64,000 nt of DNA. Source: Phycisphaeraceae bacterium (GTDB lineage: Bacteria; Planctomycetota; Phycisphaerae; Phycisphaerales; Zrk34). Location of the stretch: positions 62,001 to 126,000 of the forward strand of contig JANQHD010000028.1 in NCBI GenBank assembly GCA_028282805.1, in the 5' to 3' direction. A program made the position numbers and the translations under genes. Positions 52,392 through 62,047 of the stretch are shown here, piece by piece. The notes under the pieces are model-generated. The model was given only the letters and a program-made list of their open reading frames with translations, made no database searches and was not told the origin of the DNA. Numbering within the stretch: position 1 is the first letter of the stretch; the number at the start of each line of letters is the position of its first letter.

Positions 52392-54830
52392 TTAATCGTC
52401 ATCGAAAAACGCCGAGTTCCGCGACGCCAGCGTACCATCATCGCCCACCCCGACACTCAGTGTCAAAGCCTGCGTCGTCGGCAGCAGGCAGCTTCGGTCG
52501 TCGCACGCCTGCGTCCGCACCCCCAACTTGAACGGTCCGGCCCGCTCGACTTTCAGCGCCACCCTCACCCACACCTCGCCGGTGTACACCCGCAAGGCCT
52601 TGCCGAACACCGCGTCTTCCATCTCGTGTGACAACGGGTATTCCACGTCAATCAGTTTCACGCCCTCACCCTCGGCCAGCGTCACCGCCGTGGTGATCAC
52701 GTCATCGCCCGCCTCCTGTGGTGCGTACACGTGGTACGGCTCGTCGATCGTCAAACGCACCGCTACACGCAAGGTGTCGCCCGCCCTCACCCGGTCGTGG
52801 CTGACGAACGCCGCGACGCTTACCGGCTTCGCCGCGCTCGCCGCGTCGGGTTGCGGGCCTTGCGCCGACCCGTGTGCACGTGCCACCACCGCGACCGCTT
52901 TCTCGTCTGCGAGGTACGCCGCACTGACCGCCAGCAGTTCGCTCCCCCCGTACGGGTTCGACGCCATCACCGGTGCGAACAAGTCGAGCGTTCGGTGCAC
53001 GTCCAGCGTGTCACGCGCATCGCCGGTCAACCGACCCAGCCGCAGCAGCGCCCGTGCCGCCGACGCGTTCGCGTTCGGCACGTTCCCGCCGCTGTTGGGG
53101 TTCTTGCTCCTGAAAATCTTCTCGTCGTGCGCCGCCGACGTGTAATAAAACCCCCCGCCCTCCGCATCGGCGAACAACTCGCTCATCGTCGCCGCCAACT
53201 CGCGCGCCGTTTCCAACCAACGCCCATCACCCGTCGTCTCGTGCAGCTCGACCAGCCCGTTGCACAGGTACGCGTAATCGTCGAGGTACCCCGGCAGCCG
53301 CGCTTCGCCATCGCGGTACGTGCGGTACAGTCGGCCGCGCTCGTCGCGCAGCGAATCCAGCGCGAAGCCCGCCGCCCGTTCGGCGGCCCGCGTGTAACGC
53401 GGCTCATTTAACACCTTGCCCGCGTGCGCCAACGCCTCGATCATCAAGCCGTTCCAACTCGTCAGCACCTTGTCGTCGAGATGCGGGCGCACCCGCTTGT
53501 TGCGCTGTGCCAAAAGCTTGCCGCGCATCACGCGCAAGCGCGCCTGCAAACCCTCGTCGATCGATTTCGGCAGGTACAGCACGTTCGTCGGCATCCGCTC
53601 GCCCGTCGCCTCTTCCACGAAGTTGCCCCCGCGCCCCACGCCGTACGCCTCGACAAACACCGCCGCATCTTGCGCGCCAAGTGTCTCGACGATCTCGTCG
53701 TACGCCCACACGTAAAACCTGCCCTCTTCGCCCTCGCTGTCGGCGTCGAGCGCCGAGTAAAACCCGCCGCGCTCGTCGGTCATCTCACGCGCGATCCAGT
53801 CGTACGTCTCCGCCACCACACGCTTGTACCGCTCGTCGCCGGTCAGCTCGTAAGCGTCGGCGTAAGCCGCGATCAGCTGCGCGTTGTCGTACAGCATCTT
53901 CTCGAAGTGCGGCAGAAACCACCGCTCGTCCGTCGAGTAACGGTGAAACCCGCCGCCGACGTGGTCGTACACCCCACCGCGCATCATCGCGTCCAGCGTG
54001 CCCGTGATCACACCCAGCAAACGCTCGCTCTTGCCGCGCCGGTACTCGCCGATCAACAACTCGAGGTTGCCATGCGGCGGAAACTTCGGGCGCCCGCCAA
54101 ACCCGCCGTACTCGTCGTCGTACGCGCCGACGATCGTGCTCACCCCACGCTCGATCAACGCCCGGTCGATCTCAACCTCGCCCTCGTCGCGCACCTCGCC
54201 GAGCAGCTTGACATAACGCGTCAGCGTTTTGGCCTGCGCTTCGACCTGTTCCGGTTGCTGGCAGTACGCATCGCTCATCGCGACCAGCAGTTGCACGAAC
54301 TGCGGCTTGGGGAAATACGTGCCCGCGTAATACGCTCGGCCGTCGGGCATCAGCCACACCGAGTTCGGCCAGCCCCCGCCCCGGTTCAAGCCGCTGAGCT
54401 GGTAAAACGCCTGCGTCGCCAGCATGTACTGCGCATCGACGTCCGGCAGCTCCTCGCGGTCGACCTTGATCGACACGTATCGCTCGTTGAGCACCGCCGC
54501 CACCGCCTCGTCCTCGAACGACTCGTGCGCCATCACGTGGCACCAGTGGCACGTCGAATAGCCCACCGACAAAAAGATCGGCTTGTTCTCCTTACGCGCC
54601 AACTCAAACGCCTCATCGCCCCACGGGCGCCAGTCCACCGGGTTGTGCGCGTGCTGCAACAGGTACGGGCTGGTCGTCTGCGCCAGGCGGTTCGTATGCG
54701 TCGGCGGTGGCGTGTGGTCGGTGTGCATGTGCTTCGGCCCGGTGGCGGGGGTGGTGTCGGGTTGGTGGTCGCCACAGCCGGCGATCAGCCACGGCGCGAC
54801 GACGACAACGATAACAGCAGCGCATTTCAT
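52392..54830 (-). CDS. DUF255 thioredoxin-like/six-hairpin lipoprotein fused to a DsbD-like domain
   Basis: 812 residues. Signal peptide with lipobox LIAGC (Cys19), then a thioredoxin-like DUF255 domain with C94-H-W-C97 ([17 protein letters not shown]), and a six-hairpin glycosidase-like part ([33 protein letters not shown]). After ~residue 690 comes an additional beta domain ([33 protein letters not shown]) like the N-terminal domain of DsbD, with a C-x3/4-C pair. DUF255 proteins are usually ~650-700 residues and cytosolic; here the protein is exported and carries its own possible redox partner. Activity unknown. Confidence 0.82.
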   Translation of the reverse strand: MKCAAVIVVVVAPWLIAGCGDHQPDTTPATGPKHMHTDHTPPPTHTNRLAQTTSPYLLQHAHNPVDWRPWGDEAFELARKENKPIFLSVGYSTCHWCHVMAHESFEDEAVAAVLNERYVSIKVDREELPDVDAQYMLATQAFYQLSGLNRGGGWPNSVWLMPDGRAYYAGTYFPKPQFVQLLVAMSDAYCQQPEQVEAQAKTLTRYVKLLGEVRDEGEVEIDRALIERGVSTIVGAYDDEYGGFGGRPKFPPHGNLELLIGEYRRGKSERLLGVITGTLDAMMRGGVYDHVGGGFHRYSTDERWFLPHFEKMLYDNAQLIAAYADAYELTGDERYKRVVAETYDWIAREMTDERGGFYSALDADSEGEEGRFYVWAYDEIVETLGAQDAAVFVEAYGVGRGGNFVEEATGERMPTNVLYLPKSIDEGLQARLRVMRGKLLAQRNKRVRPHLDDKVLTSWNGLMIEALAHAGKVLNEPRYTRAAERAAGFALDSLRDERGRLYRTYRDGEARLPGYLDDYAYLCNGLVELHETTGDGRWLETARELAATMSELFADAEGGGFYYTSAAHDEKIFRSKNPNSGGNVPNANASAARALLRLGRLTGDARDTLDVHRTLDLFAPVMASNPYGGSELLAVSAAYLADEKAVAVVARAHGSAQGPQPDAASAAKPVSVAAFVSHDRVRAGDTLRVAVRLTIDEPYHVYAPQEAGDDVITTAVTLAEGEGVKLIDVEYPLSHEMEDAVFGKALRVYTGEVWVRVALKVERAGPFKLGVRTQACDDRSCLLPTTQALTLSVGVGDDGTLASRNSAFFDDD

Positions 54831-54881
54831 AGCGGTGCGATACCTTTGCTTCGAACGAACGAGCTACCGCTATCTTAGCCC

Positions 54882-57701
54882 TCAGAAACCGGGCTGGTCG
54901 ATGATGAACCGGTCGCGTTTGAGGTCCCAGCGTATTTTTTTCGCGCGGGTGGGCTTGGGCTTGGTGATGTCGATGATCTGCACGTTGCGCCCGACCGCCG
55001 CGTCGAGGTGCACCGTCTGCGTGCTGCCGAGGTACCGCAACACCTCCGCGGTGATCACGCGTTGCGCCTCGCGCAGCCGCACCGCGCCGGTCGCGCGGAT
55101 CTCGTCGATGTCCAGCGACTCGATCTCGCTCGTCTCCAACGCCTTCAACCCGCCCACGCCCTTCATGTCCGCCAGCAGCTTGTCGCACTGCATCTCCACG
55201 ACCCGCTGCTTCTTGTCGGCGGGCTTGTGCGTCATGTTCACCGAACCGTCGAGCATGAGGTCCGTCGCCGCGCCGTCGAGCGTCATGCTCTTGGCCCACG
55301 TGAACAGCGTCACCCCCCGGCCCGAAATCGACACCGCCCCGCGGTCCTTGTTCGACTTAGTGGGGCGGTAGTCCTCGACGAGCATCGTGCCCTTGCCGAT
55401 CACGCGCGCCCGCTCGGTGGCGTTGTTGAACTCCAGCCGTTCGCCGCCGATCCGCAAGCGCGACGCGACCCTCTCGCGGCCGGTGTCCTGCCACGTCGTC
55501 GAAAGCAGCACCACCTTGCCCGCCGCCTGCATCGACCGCAGCAGCTGCCGCTCGTCGACCGCGTCTTTGTCTTCGCCCTCGACCTTCACCAGGTGCAGCG
55601 TCACACGCTCCGCCGACAGGCGGTTGACTTGGTCGGCCTTCTCCTCGCCCTCCGCGACGACTTCGCCGGTGATCTCCAGCTTCTGGGCGCCCTCGTTGTA
55701 ATCCAACATCTCCGTCCACGTCACGCGAACCTTCCGGCCATCGGGGTGCTTTTCGTCGGCCGGCTCGTCGAGCACGAACTCGCCCGCGCCCTTGGCCTGC
55801 GCCAAACCGCCGTCTTCGCTCACGGCCAACACCGGCACCTTCAGCGTCATGTTCTCCTGTTTCACCGTCACCGGGCGGGCGGCGCTGCCGGTCAAAAACG
55901 CGCTGCCCTTGGCCCCGTCCACCGTCAGCTGCTCCGCCGCGACGCGCGTGCCGTCTTCCATGCCCACCACGACCTCGCCGTCGGCGACCGCCGTGAGCAC
56001 GTCGACCTTCTCCTTGCCGTCTTCGGGGTCGACGAAAGGCTTGGTGAACGTCACGTCCAGCGTGTCCGCCTTGATGCTCTGCGTCGGATCGCCGATCGAC
56101 ACCGCGCCCTTCGCCCGCAGCTTGGCCGGGTGCTTGCCGCCCGTGATCGTCAGGTGCAGGTGCTCGCCGGCGATGTTGCCCTCGTCGCTGGTGATCTTCA
56201 CGCCGCCGCTGGCCAGCACCTCGCTGACCCGCCGCTTCTTGCCGCCGGGCGCAAGCTCGAAGGTGACCTTCAGCCGGTCGCCTTCCATCAAAAACTGTTT
56301 GTCGTCGATACGCACATCGCCCTGAAAATCGGCGCTGCGAATCGATTCGTTGTCCTCGTCGTCCTCGGGCAGTTCCAGGTCCACCCGCTTGCTCCAGCGC
56401 ACCGCGAAACCGGCGGGCAGGCCCTCTTCGTCGCCCTCGGCTTTGTCCGGCGGGGCGGCGATCATGCCCCGGCCCAACAGCGTCGCCACGCGCTCTTCGA
56501 GCCGCAGCTGAATCCGCTCGGCCTCGACCACCCCGAACCGCGGCGCGTCGACCGCCAAAGGCACCGCGCCCTCGCCGATCGCGTCGACCTTCTGCAGGCT
56601 GTCGAGGTATTCCAGCCGCGCGCAGGTGATGCGGTCCCTGTCTTTGCCGGTCAGCTCGACGGGCTTGCCACTGAGCACGAGTTGAAAATCGCTGTCGTTG
56701 CGCAGCACGCGCGGTCGCTGCTCCACGGGCCGCACGATCATCCGGCCCTTCCAGTTCATCACCATCTCGGGCTCGGGCTCGGCTAACGTCGGCTCGCCAC
56801 CCACCTGCGCCAGCAGGTTGCCCGGCACGCGATCGGCCGCGAGGGTTTCTTCCGACCGTTTCAGCCGCAGCGCGAACAGCGCCGTGAGCGTGTCGGCCTT
56901 GATCGTGCTGCCGTCGTAGTTGATGACCACGTCCCGCCCGAACTGCGCGCGGTAGTAGTGCGTCTTCTTATCGCCCACTTCGGCCGATGGCGGTTCGTTG
57001 TCGGCCTCGTCCGGTGCCCCGTCTTTCTTGGTCGACTGATCCGGCCGGAAGCGCAACTCGTTGCCCTCGATGATCTCGAGGTAGTTGATCCGCCCGGCCG
57101 CCTCGTTGAACACCAGCTTCATCCCGCGCCCGGTGAACTCGGCCCGCGGCGCGACGAGGCGTACCGCGCCGAGCGAGTCGATCTTGCCCGATTGGGCGTC
57201 AAATACCGCGTCGTCCAACTCGATCGTCAGCGCGCGGTCGGGCGAGTTCTTCGTCAGGTCCGGTCCCTCGGCACGCTCGTTCTTGAAGATGGTCACCACC
57301 ACGCCGCCGCGGAACGTGCCGCTCTGCGGGAAGTTGTCGGGGGCGATGATCCGCCCGGTCGCCGCGGTGATCTGCACCACTTGTTGCGGCGAGAGGTACA
57401 GCCGCGCCATCGGCCCGACCACGTCGAACTCGTACTCGGCGAGCGGTTCGAGCTGGTCGTAGCGGAACTCGCGCACCCGGTTCTTGTCGTCGAGCGAGCG
57501 GATCCACCCGCCGCTCGACGTGCCGATCGCGCTGGGGTCTTCGAGCGGCTTGACGTTCTCGGGGTCGAACTGCTCGACGGCGCCCACGAACTCGTCGTCG
57601 GCCGGCGGGTCGGGCTTGTCGCCGAGCAATTGCGTGACCACCACGACGATCAGAAACAGGGCGACGAAGATCGTGGCGAGTATGGCGAGTTTTCGCAGCA
57701 T
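54882..57701 (-). CDS. Giant OstA/LptA-like LPS-transport protein
   Basis: 939 residues. One N-terminal membrane anchor (AILATIFVALFLIVVVVTQLL, ~6-26), a disordered acidic linker, then ~900 residues of beta-strand repeats of the OstA/LptA jellyroll type (for example VRIDDKQFLMEGDRLKVTF, and GGVKITSDEGNIAGEHLHLTI). LptC plus many LptA modules in one chain would make a continuous LPS bridge. LptC is ~190 and LptA ~185 residues in E. coli. Located downstream of kdsD and kdsC on the same strand, which supports an LPS-transport job. Confidence 0.75.
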   Translation of the reverse strand: MLRKLAILATIFVALFLIVVVVTQLLGDKPDPPADDEFVGAVEQFDPENVKPLEDPSAIGTSSGGWIRSLDDKNRVREFRYDQLEPLAEYEFDVVGPMARLYLSPQQVVQITAATGRIIAPDNFPQSGTFRGGVVVTIFKNERAEGPDLTKNSPDRALTIELDDAVFDAQSGKIDSLGAVRLVAPRAEFTGRGMKLVFNEAAGRINYLEIIEGNELRFRPDQSTKKDGAPDEADNEPPSAEVGDKKTHYYRAQFGRDVVINYDGSTIKADTLTALFALRLKRSEETLAADRVPGNLLAQVGGEPTLAEPEPEMVMNWKGRMIVRPVEQRPRVLRNDSDFQLVLSGKPVELTGKDRDRITCARLEYLDSLQKVDAIGEGAVPLAVDAPRFGVVEAERIQLRLEERVATLLGRGMIAAPPDKAEGDEEGLPAGFAVRWSKRVDLELPEDDEDNESIRSADFQGDVRIDDKQFLMEGDRLKVTFELAPGGKKRRVSEVLASGGVKITSDEGNIAGEHLHLTITGGKHPAKLRAKGAVSIGDPTQSIKADTLDVTFTKPFVDPEDGKEKVDVLTAVADGEVVVGMEDGTRVAAEQLTVDGAKGSAFLTGSAARPVTVKQENMTLKVPVLAVSEDGGLAQAKGAGEFVLDEPADEKHPDGRKVRVTWTEMLDYNEGAQKLEITGEVVAEGEEKADQVNRLSAERVTLHLVKVEGEDKDAVDERQLLRSMQAAGKVVLLSTTWQDTGRERVASRLRIGGERLEFNNATERARVIGKGTMLVEDYRPTKSNKDRGAVSISGRGVTLFTWAKSMTLDGAATDLMLDGSVNMTHKPADKKQRVVEMQCDKLLADMKGVGGLKALETSEIESLDIDEIRATGAVRLREAQRVITAEVLRYLGSTQTVHLDAAVGRNVQIIDITKPKPTRAKKIRWDLKRDRFIIDQPGF

Positions 57702-57774
57702 GGCTTCCTGCTTCGTGGTTGGGCTGATGCCGGACCCGGGCGGCTACATCATTAGACGTCGGCGGGGTGGTGTT

Positions 57775-58293
57775 TTATCCGCTGTACGATTCGATGACCT
57801 CGTCCCACCGCCCCGCGGCGGTCAGCAGGTGCTCGATCGCCTCCCGCACCGCGCCGCGCCCGCCGGGCTTCTCGGTGACCAGCTCCGCCACCTGCTGCAC
57901 CTCCGCGGCCGCGTCGGCGGGGGCGATCGGCACGGCCACGCGCCGCAGTACCGGCAGGTCCTGCAGGTCGTCGCCCATGTACGCCACCTCGTCCGCTTCG
58001 ACGCCCAGGCGGGTGCACAGGTTCTCGAAGGCGATCAGCTTGTCGGCCGCGCCCTGTTCGACGATCTCGATGCCCAGCTCCTCGGCCCGCACCGCCGTCG
58101 CCCGGCTGTTGCGCGCCGTCAGCAAGCCCACCAGGTAGCCGCAGTCGCGCCACGCCTTGATCGCCAGCCCGTCGCGCACGTGGAAGCGCTTGGTTTCCTT
58201 GCCGGTCTCGTCGACGACGATCGCCCCGTCGGTCAGCACGCCGTCGACGTCGAGCAGCAGCAGGCGGATGTTGTGGGTGTTGTTCATATTCAT
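57775..58293 (-). CDS. kdsC: KDO-8-phosphate phosphatase, HAD family
   Basis: 172 residues. Nucleophile motif LLLLDVDGVLTDG, GLLTARNS motif II, a Lys in GAADKL and YMGDDLQDLPVL acidic motif. Removes phosphate from Kdo-8-P. Start at 58293 (MNMNN) has AGGTGG upstream; an in-frame upstream stretch (MARWLDGWMARWL) is just translated octamer repeat and is left out. Between kdsD and the OstA-like gene. Confidence 0.9.
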   Translation of the reverse strand: MNMNNTHNIRLLLLDVDGVLTDGAIVVDETGKETKRFHVRDGLAIKAWRDCGYLVGLLTARNSRATAVRAEELGIEIVEQGAADKLIAFENLCTRLGVEADEVAYMGDDLQDLPVLRRVAVPIAPADAAAEVQQVAELVTEKPGGRGAVREAIEHLLTAAGRWDEVIESYSG

Positions 58294-58385
58294 TAGCCAC
58301 CTAGCCATCCAGCCATCCAGCCATCGAGCCAACTAGAGCGTTCGCAACTCCTTGGTGGCTCGGTGGCTTGATACCTCGATGGCTA
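58292..58385. repeat. TAGCCATCC/GGATGGCT array at the kdsD stop
   Basis: Words AGCCACCT, AGCCATCC, AGCCATCC, AGCCATCG on one arm (58294-58327) and GGTGGCTC, GGTGGCTT, CGATGGCT on the other (58355-58384). The kdsD stop TAG (58385-58383 on the minus strand) belongs to the TAGCCATCG word. The array spans the whole gap between kdsD and kdsC, up to the kdsC start. Confidence 0.85.
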
Positions 58386-59408
58386 CCCCTCTATCACTTT
58401 CAGTGCGATCAGGTCTTGCACGTCGATGAGGCCGACGGGGTGGTCGGCGTCGTCGACGATGGGGATCTCGTCGAGGCGGTGCTCGCGCATCATCTGCACG
58501 GCGTCGCGCACGATCGCGGTGTGCGGCAGGGTGCGCGGGTTGCGCGTCATCACCTCGGCCACGGGTTTGTCGAACAGGTTTTTGCCCTCGCTGAGCAGCA
58601 GGCGGCGCAGGTCGCCGTCGGTCACGATGCCGGTGAGTTTCTCTTGCTTGTCGACCAGCAGCACGACGCCGGCGCGGCGCGGGCCGTGCGTGCCGCGCTG
58701 GGCCTCGGCGGCTTCGAGCACCCGCTGCACGCTCAACGCCTCGTCGATCAGCGGCAGGTTGTCGCCGGCGCGGAACCGCAACACGTCGACGATCGGCATC
58801 AGCTGTCGGCCGAGGTGCCCGCCGGGGTGGCGCTTGCGGAACTGGTCGGAGGTGAAGCCGCGCCGCTCGCTCGCGGCCAGCGCCAGCGCATCGCCGAGGG
58901 CGAGCATCGCGGTGGTCGACGCGGTGGGCGCGAGGTTGTGGGGGCAGGCCTCGGTCACGTCGCCGATCGCCAGCGCCACGGTGCTGATCCGCCCCAGGTG
59001 CGTCTCGGGGTGTGTGGTGATGGAGATGACGGGCACGTCGTCCTGCCGGACCAGCGCCGCCAGCGCAAGCACCTCTTCGGTGGTGCCGCCGTAGCTGAGC
59101 AGCACGACGACGTCTTCGCCGCGGATGCGTCCGAGGTCGCCGTGCATCGCCTCGGCGGGGTGCAGGAAGTGGCTGGGCGTGCCGGTGGAGGCGAGGGTGG
59201 CGCTGATCTTCTGGGCGACGATGCCGCTCTTGCCGATGCCGCCGACCAGCACCGTGCCCTCGCACCCGGCCAGCAGGGCCACGGCCGCGTCGAACCGTTC
59301 GTCGAGTTGGCCGACCACGTTCAACACCGCCTCGGCCTCGGCCTTCAGCACGCCCCGGGCCAGTTCGGTCGCTTCGCCCGCCGTCGTTTTTGCTGTGGAA
59401 TCACTCAT
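58383..59408 (-). CDS. kdsD: Arabinose-5-phosphate isomerase (KpsF/GutQ type)
   Basis: 341 residues. SIS domain with VLVGGIGKSGIVAQKISATLASTGTPSHFLHPAEAMHGDLG and SYGGTTEEVLAL, then a CBS pair in the last ~130 residues (VMTRNPRTLPH; EIPIVDDADHPVGLIDVQDL). Makes D-arabinose 5-phosphate for Kdo synthesis. First gene of a minus-strand cluster with kdsC and the OstA-like gene. Confidence 0.93.
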   Translation of the reverse strand: MSDSTAKTTAGEATELARGVLKAEAEAVLNVVGQLDERFDAAVALLAGCEGTVLVGGIGKSGIVAQKISATLASTGTPSHFLHPAEAMHGDLGRIRGEDVVVLLSYGGTTEEVLALAALVRQDDVPVISITTHPETHLGRISTVALAIGDVTEACPHNLAPTASTTAMLALGDALALAASERRGFTSDQFRKRHPGGHLGRQLMPIVDVLRFRAGDNLPLIDEALSVQRVLEAAEAQRGTHGPRRAGVVLLVDKQEKLTGIVTDGDLRRLLLSEGKNLFDKPVAEVMTRNPRTLPHTAIVRDAVQMMREHRLDEIPIVDDADHPVGLIDVQDLIALKVIEG

Positions 59409-59510
59409 ATCGGCCCGCGATTATCCGTCAGCGCGTCCATGCTGTAAAATGCACCCGATCGACCGCTCCTTTTGAAGGCAAACCGGCCCACCCGGCCGCG
59501 AAGTTCAGTC

Positions 59511-60539
59511 ATGGAAGACTACCGCGTCCAACTCGACAACTACCACGGCCCGCTCGACCTGCTGCTGTACCTGATCAAGCGCGACGAGATCGACATCCAC
59601 GACATCCCCGTCGCGCACATCACCGAGCAATACCTCAAACACATCGAGCACATCAAACGGCTGGACATCAACCTCGCCGGCGAGTTCCTCGTGATGGCCG
59701 CGACGCTGATGGAGATCAAGAGCGCCCTGCTCGTGCCGCACGAAGCCGAAGAGGGCGACGAAGCCGTGGTCGCCGCGGAAGACCCGACCGACCCGCGTTA
59801 CGAGCTGATCCAGCAGCTGCTGGCGTACAAACGGTTCAAGGACGCCGCCTACCAGCTCGACGACCGGCGCGAAGAGTTCGCGGCCCGCTTCGTGCGCAAG
59901 CCCGCCCGCCTCACCGACGACCCCGACGACAAGCTCGTCGAGCTCGACTTAGACGACATCTCGTTGTGGGACTTGGTCGAGGCGTTCGGCCGGATGATGG
60001 ACCAGATCGGCATCGCGACCGCGCGGCACGACGTGACCGCCGACGACACACCGATCGAGCTGCACGCCGCCGATATCGTCGACCGCCTCGAACGCGAGGG
60101 GCCGATGACGCTGCAACAGGTGTTTGAGGGCCGGCGGCGGGGCGAGATGCTCGGGCTGTTTTTGGCGCTGCTCGAACTGGCCCGCCAGCGCCGCCTGCGT
60201 TTTGCGCAGGAAACCCGCCACGCCGAGATCCGCATGACGTTGCGCGACGCCGCCGAGGTCGAGGCGGAGTTGGCCGGTGAGATCGAGGCCGAGTCGCTCG
60301 AGCGGGTCGCGCCCGACCCGACCAACGCCGACGAGTTCGAATGGCCCAGCGAAGCGGTGAAGGAGCGCTACATCCGCCGGCAGCAGCGGCGCGCGCGGGG
60401 CGAGTTTATTTTGGAAGACGAAGAGTTTGCCGCCGACGTCGCCTCGCTTGAAGCCGAAGAAGAGCGCGCCCCCGACTCAGAAGATCACAACGACAGCGCG
60501 GCCACCCCCGGATCGATCGAGCCGACACCCGAGCCCTGA
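59511..60539 (+). CDS. scpA: Segregation and condensation protein A
   Basis: 342 residues. The kleisin of the SMC-ScpAB condensin. The N-terminal domain (NYHGPLDLLLYLIKRDEIDIHDIPVAHITEQYL) and AGEFLVMAATLMEIKSALLVP are highly typical; the C-terminal winged helix is near LQQVFEGRRRGEMLGLFLALLELARQRRL. A further ~85-residue acidic tail is unusual and may be disordered. scpB is not adjacent. The ATG at 59511 begins the conserved core. Confidence 0.93.
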   Translation: MEDYRVQLDNYHGPLDLLLYLIKRDEIDIHDIPVAHITEQYLKHIEHIKRLDINLAGEFLVMAATLMEIKSALLVPHEAEEGDEAVVAAEDPTDPRYELIQQLLAYKRFKDAAYQLDDRREEFAARFVRKPARLTDDPDDKLVELDLDDISLWDLVEAFGRMMDQIGIATARHDVTADDTPIELHAADIVDRLEREGPMTLQQVFEGRRRGEMLGLFLALLELARQRRLRFAQETRHAEIRMTLRDAAEVEAELAGEIEAESLERVAPDPTNADEFEWPSEAVKERYIRRQQRRARGEFILEDEEFAADVASLEAEEERAPDSEDHNDSAATPGSIEPTPEP

Positions 60540-60614
60540 GTCACCCGCTCGGTCGATGCCGAAATGGGCGGTCTTGTCTCCGGGTTTTGCCGAAGAACTG
60601 GACGGGGCCGCTTT

Positions 60615-61433
60615 TTATTCCGCGTCCTTCTTGAGGCTTTCTTCTTCACCGAAATACACCTGCATTTCTCGTATCTCGATGCGCATCGCGTCCATCTTGT
60701 TCTTCAGGTCTTCCTTGCGCTGACGGAGCAACTGTTCGCTGTGCTCGCTGAGCGTGTCGTGGTTGTCCATCGTCTGCTGAAGGATATTTCGTTTCTGAGC
60801 GATCCGCTGCTCCAGTTGCTTGATCAACGCTTTTTGCACGGCGCGGTCGACCGAGGCCCGCATCAGTTCACGGTTCAGTTCGGTCAGCACGTCGCCGCCG
60901 AGCTGTTGCATCTGCTGACGTTCGTGCGCCGCGATCTCGATCTGCAGCCGGTCCAGCTCGTTGCGCTTGGCCAGCAGGTCGGCCTGCGAGACCATGCCGT
61001 TCTTGAACTGCATCTCCAGCCTCGCGACCTGGTTCTTGAGTCGTTCGAGGATCGCGTGGTGCAGCTTGCTGATTTCGTCGTCCTTGATCTTTGCGTGCAC
61101 CGCCGCCCGGTGTTCCTCGATGTGATTCACGACCACCTCACGCCGCACTTCGAGCAGACGCAGTTCCAGCTTCGCCTCGAACAACCGGTTATCCAGCCCG
61201 CGCAGCGTCTCGACCAGGCCCTCGGGGCTCATCGCGTCCGGCCCGAGTTCTTTGAGCAACCGCATGCGCGTGTCCTGCTGGATCGCGAGCTCGCGTTCCG
61301 TTTGGTCGTACGCGCTTGCGGTCGCGGCCAGGCGCTTTTTCATCGCCGTGATCTTCGGGAGTTCATCGCCGATCGCCGCCTGCGCCAGCACCGCGCACAC
61401 CACCATCGCCGTTACGATCCGCCACGTGTTCAT
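60615..61433 (-). CDS. Secreted coiled-coil protein of the ECF operon
   Basis: 272 residues. Signal peptide (ends near VLAQAAIGD), then almost entirely charged heptad-rich helix (for example RLEMQFKNGMVSQADLLAKRNELDRLQIEI), likely a long coiled-coil dimer in the periplasm, resembling adaptor-like helical hairpins. No known family. Third gene of the sigma/anti-sigma operon, with ATGA overlap (61430-61433), so it may be a signal-transmitting or envelope-stress partner. Confidence 0.75.
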   Translation of the reverse strand: MNTWRIVTAMVVCAVLAQAAIGDELPKITAMKKRLAATASAYDQTERELAIQQDTRMRLLKELGPDAMSPEGLVETLRGLDNRLFEAKLELRLLEVRREVVVNHIEEHRAAVHAKIKDDEISKLHHAILERLKNQVARLEMQFKNGMVSQADLLAKRNELDRLQIEIAAHERQQMQQLGGDVLTELNRELMRASVDRAVQKALIKQLEQRIAQKRNILQQTMDNHDTLSEHSEQLLRQRKEDLKNKMDAMRIEIREMQVYFGEEESLKKDAE

Positions 61434-62047
61434 AGGTAAGCTCCTTGCCGCCGTTGCCCGTCGAAGGCCGGGTCGCCGGGGGGTTGTCTGTCGAGTTGTT
61501 CGAGTTGTTCGAGTTGTTGTTTGGCGTTCAGCGCCCAGCGCGACCGCGGAAACAACTTGATCACCCGCTCGTAGCGCCGGCGGGCTTGTTCGATCTGATC
61601 CGATTGCTTGGCCAGCTGCTCGGCTTCGAACAGCAGCAGGCCCGCGGTCTGCGCCGAGTGGAAGTCGAACGACACCGCGCCCAGCGGGTCGGCTAAGCTT
61701 GTTGTATGCGCGGCCGGATCTTGCGCCAGCGCCCGCCGCAGCACGGCGGCTTGCCGGTCGAACTCCGCGACCGTAGCCGCGGCGGCGGCCTCGTCTGCGG
61801 GGCTAACCAACGGCGTTTGGGCCACGGCCCTATCAGGTGGCGAGGGCGAGGTCGGCCACCAAACGACCAGCGCGATCAAGCCCACAACACCCACGCCGCT
61901 CGCCGCGGCCGTCGCGCGCCGTCGTTGCGCCCGCCGGCGGCGCGCGATCCGCGCGACTCCCTCGGCCGAACCCGCCCAACGCGGCGTGTCGGGGGCGACC
62001 TCGTCGGCGTAGCGCAGCACTTCGGTGATCTGTGGGTCGTCTATCAC
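61430..62047 (-). CDS. Putative membrane anti-sigma factor
   Basis: 205 residues. GTG start at 62047 overlaps the sigma stop (GTGA). A short cytoplasmic part with Arg-rich stretch (ARRRRAQRRRATA), one membrane helix (GVGVVGLIALVVWW, ~58-72) and an extracytoplasmic helical domain with TPR-like ERVIKLFPRSRWALNAKQQLEQL. Position and topology fit an anti-sigma factor, but no zinc (ZAS) motif is seen in the first 60 residues. Confidence 0.65.
   Translation of the reverse strand: MIDDPQITEVLRYADEVAPDTPRWAGSAEGVARIARRRRAQRRRATAAASGVGVVGLIALVVWWPTSPSPPDRAVAQTPLVSPADEAAAAATVAEFDRQAAVLRRALAQDPAAHTTSLADPLGAVSFDFHSAQTAGLLLFEAEQLAKQSDQIEQARRRYERVIKLFPRSRWALNAKQQLEQLEQLDRQPPGDPAFDGQRRQGAYL

Noticed and set aside
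58294-58332. N-terminal extension of kdsC (MARWLDGWMARWL)
   Set aside because: It is the translated octamer repeat; the HAD domain starts right after the ATG at 58293 with its own ribosome site.
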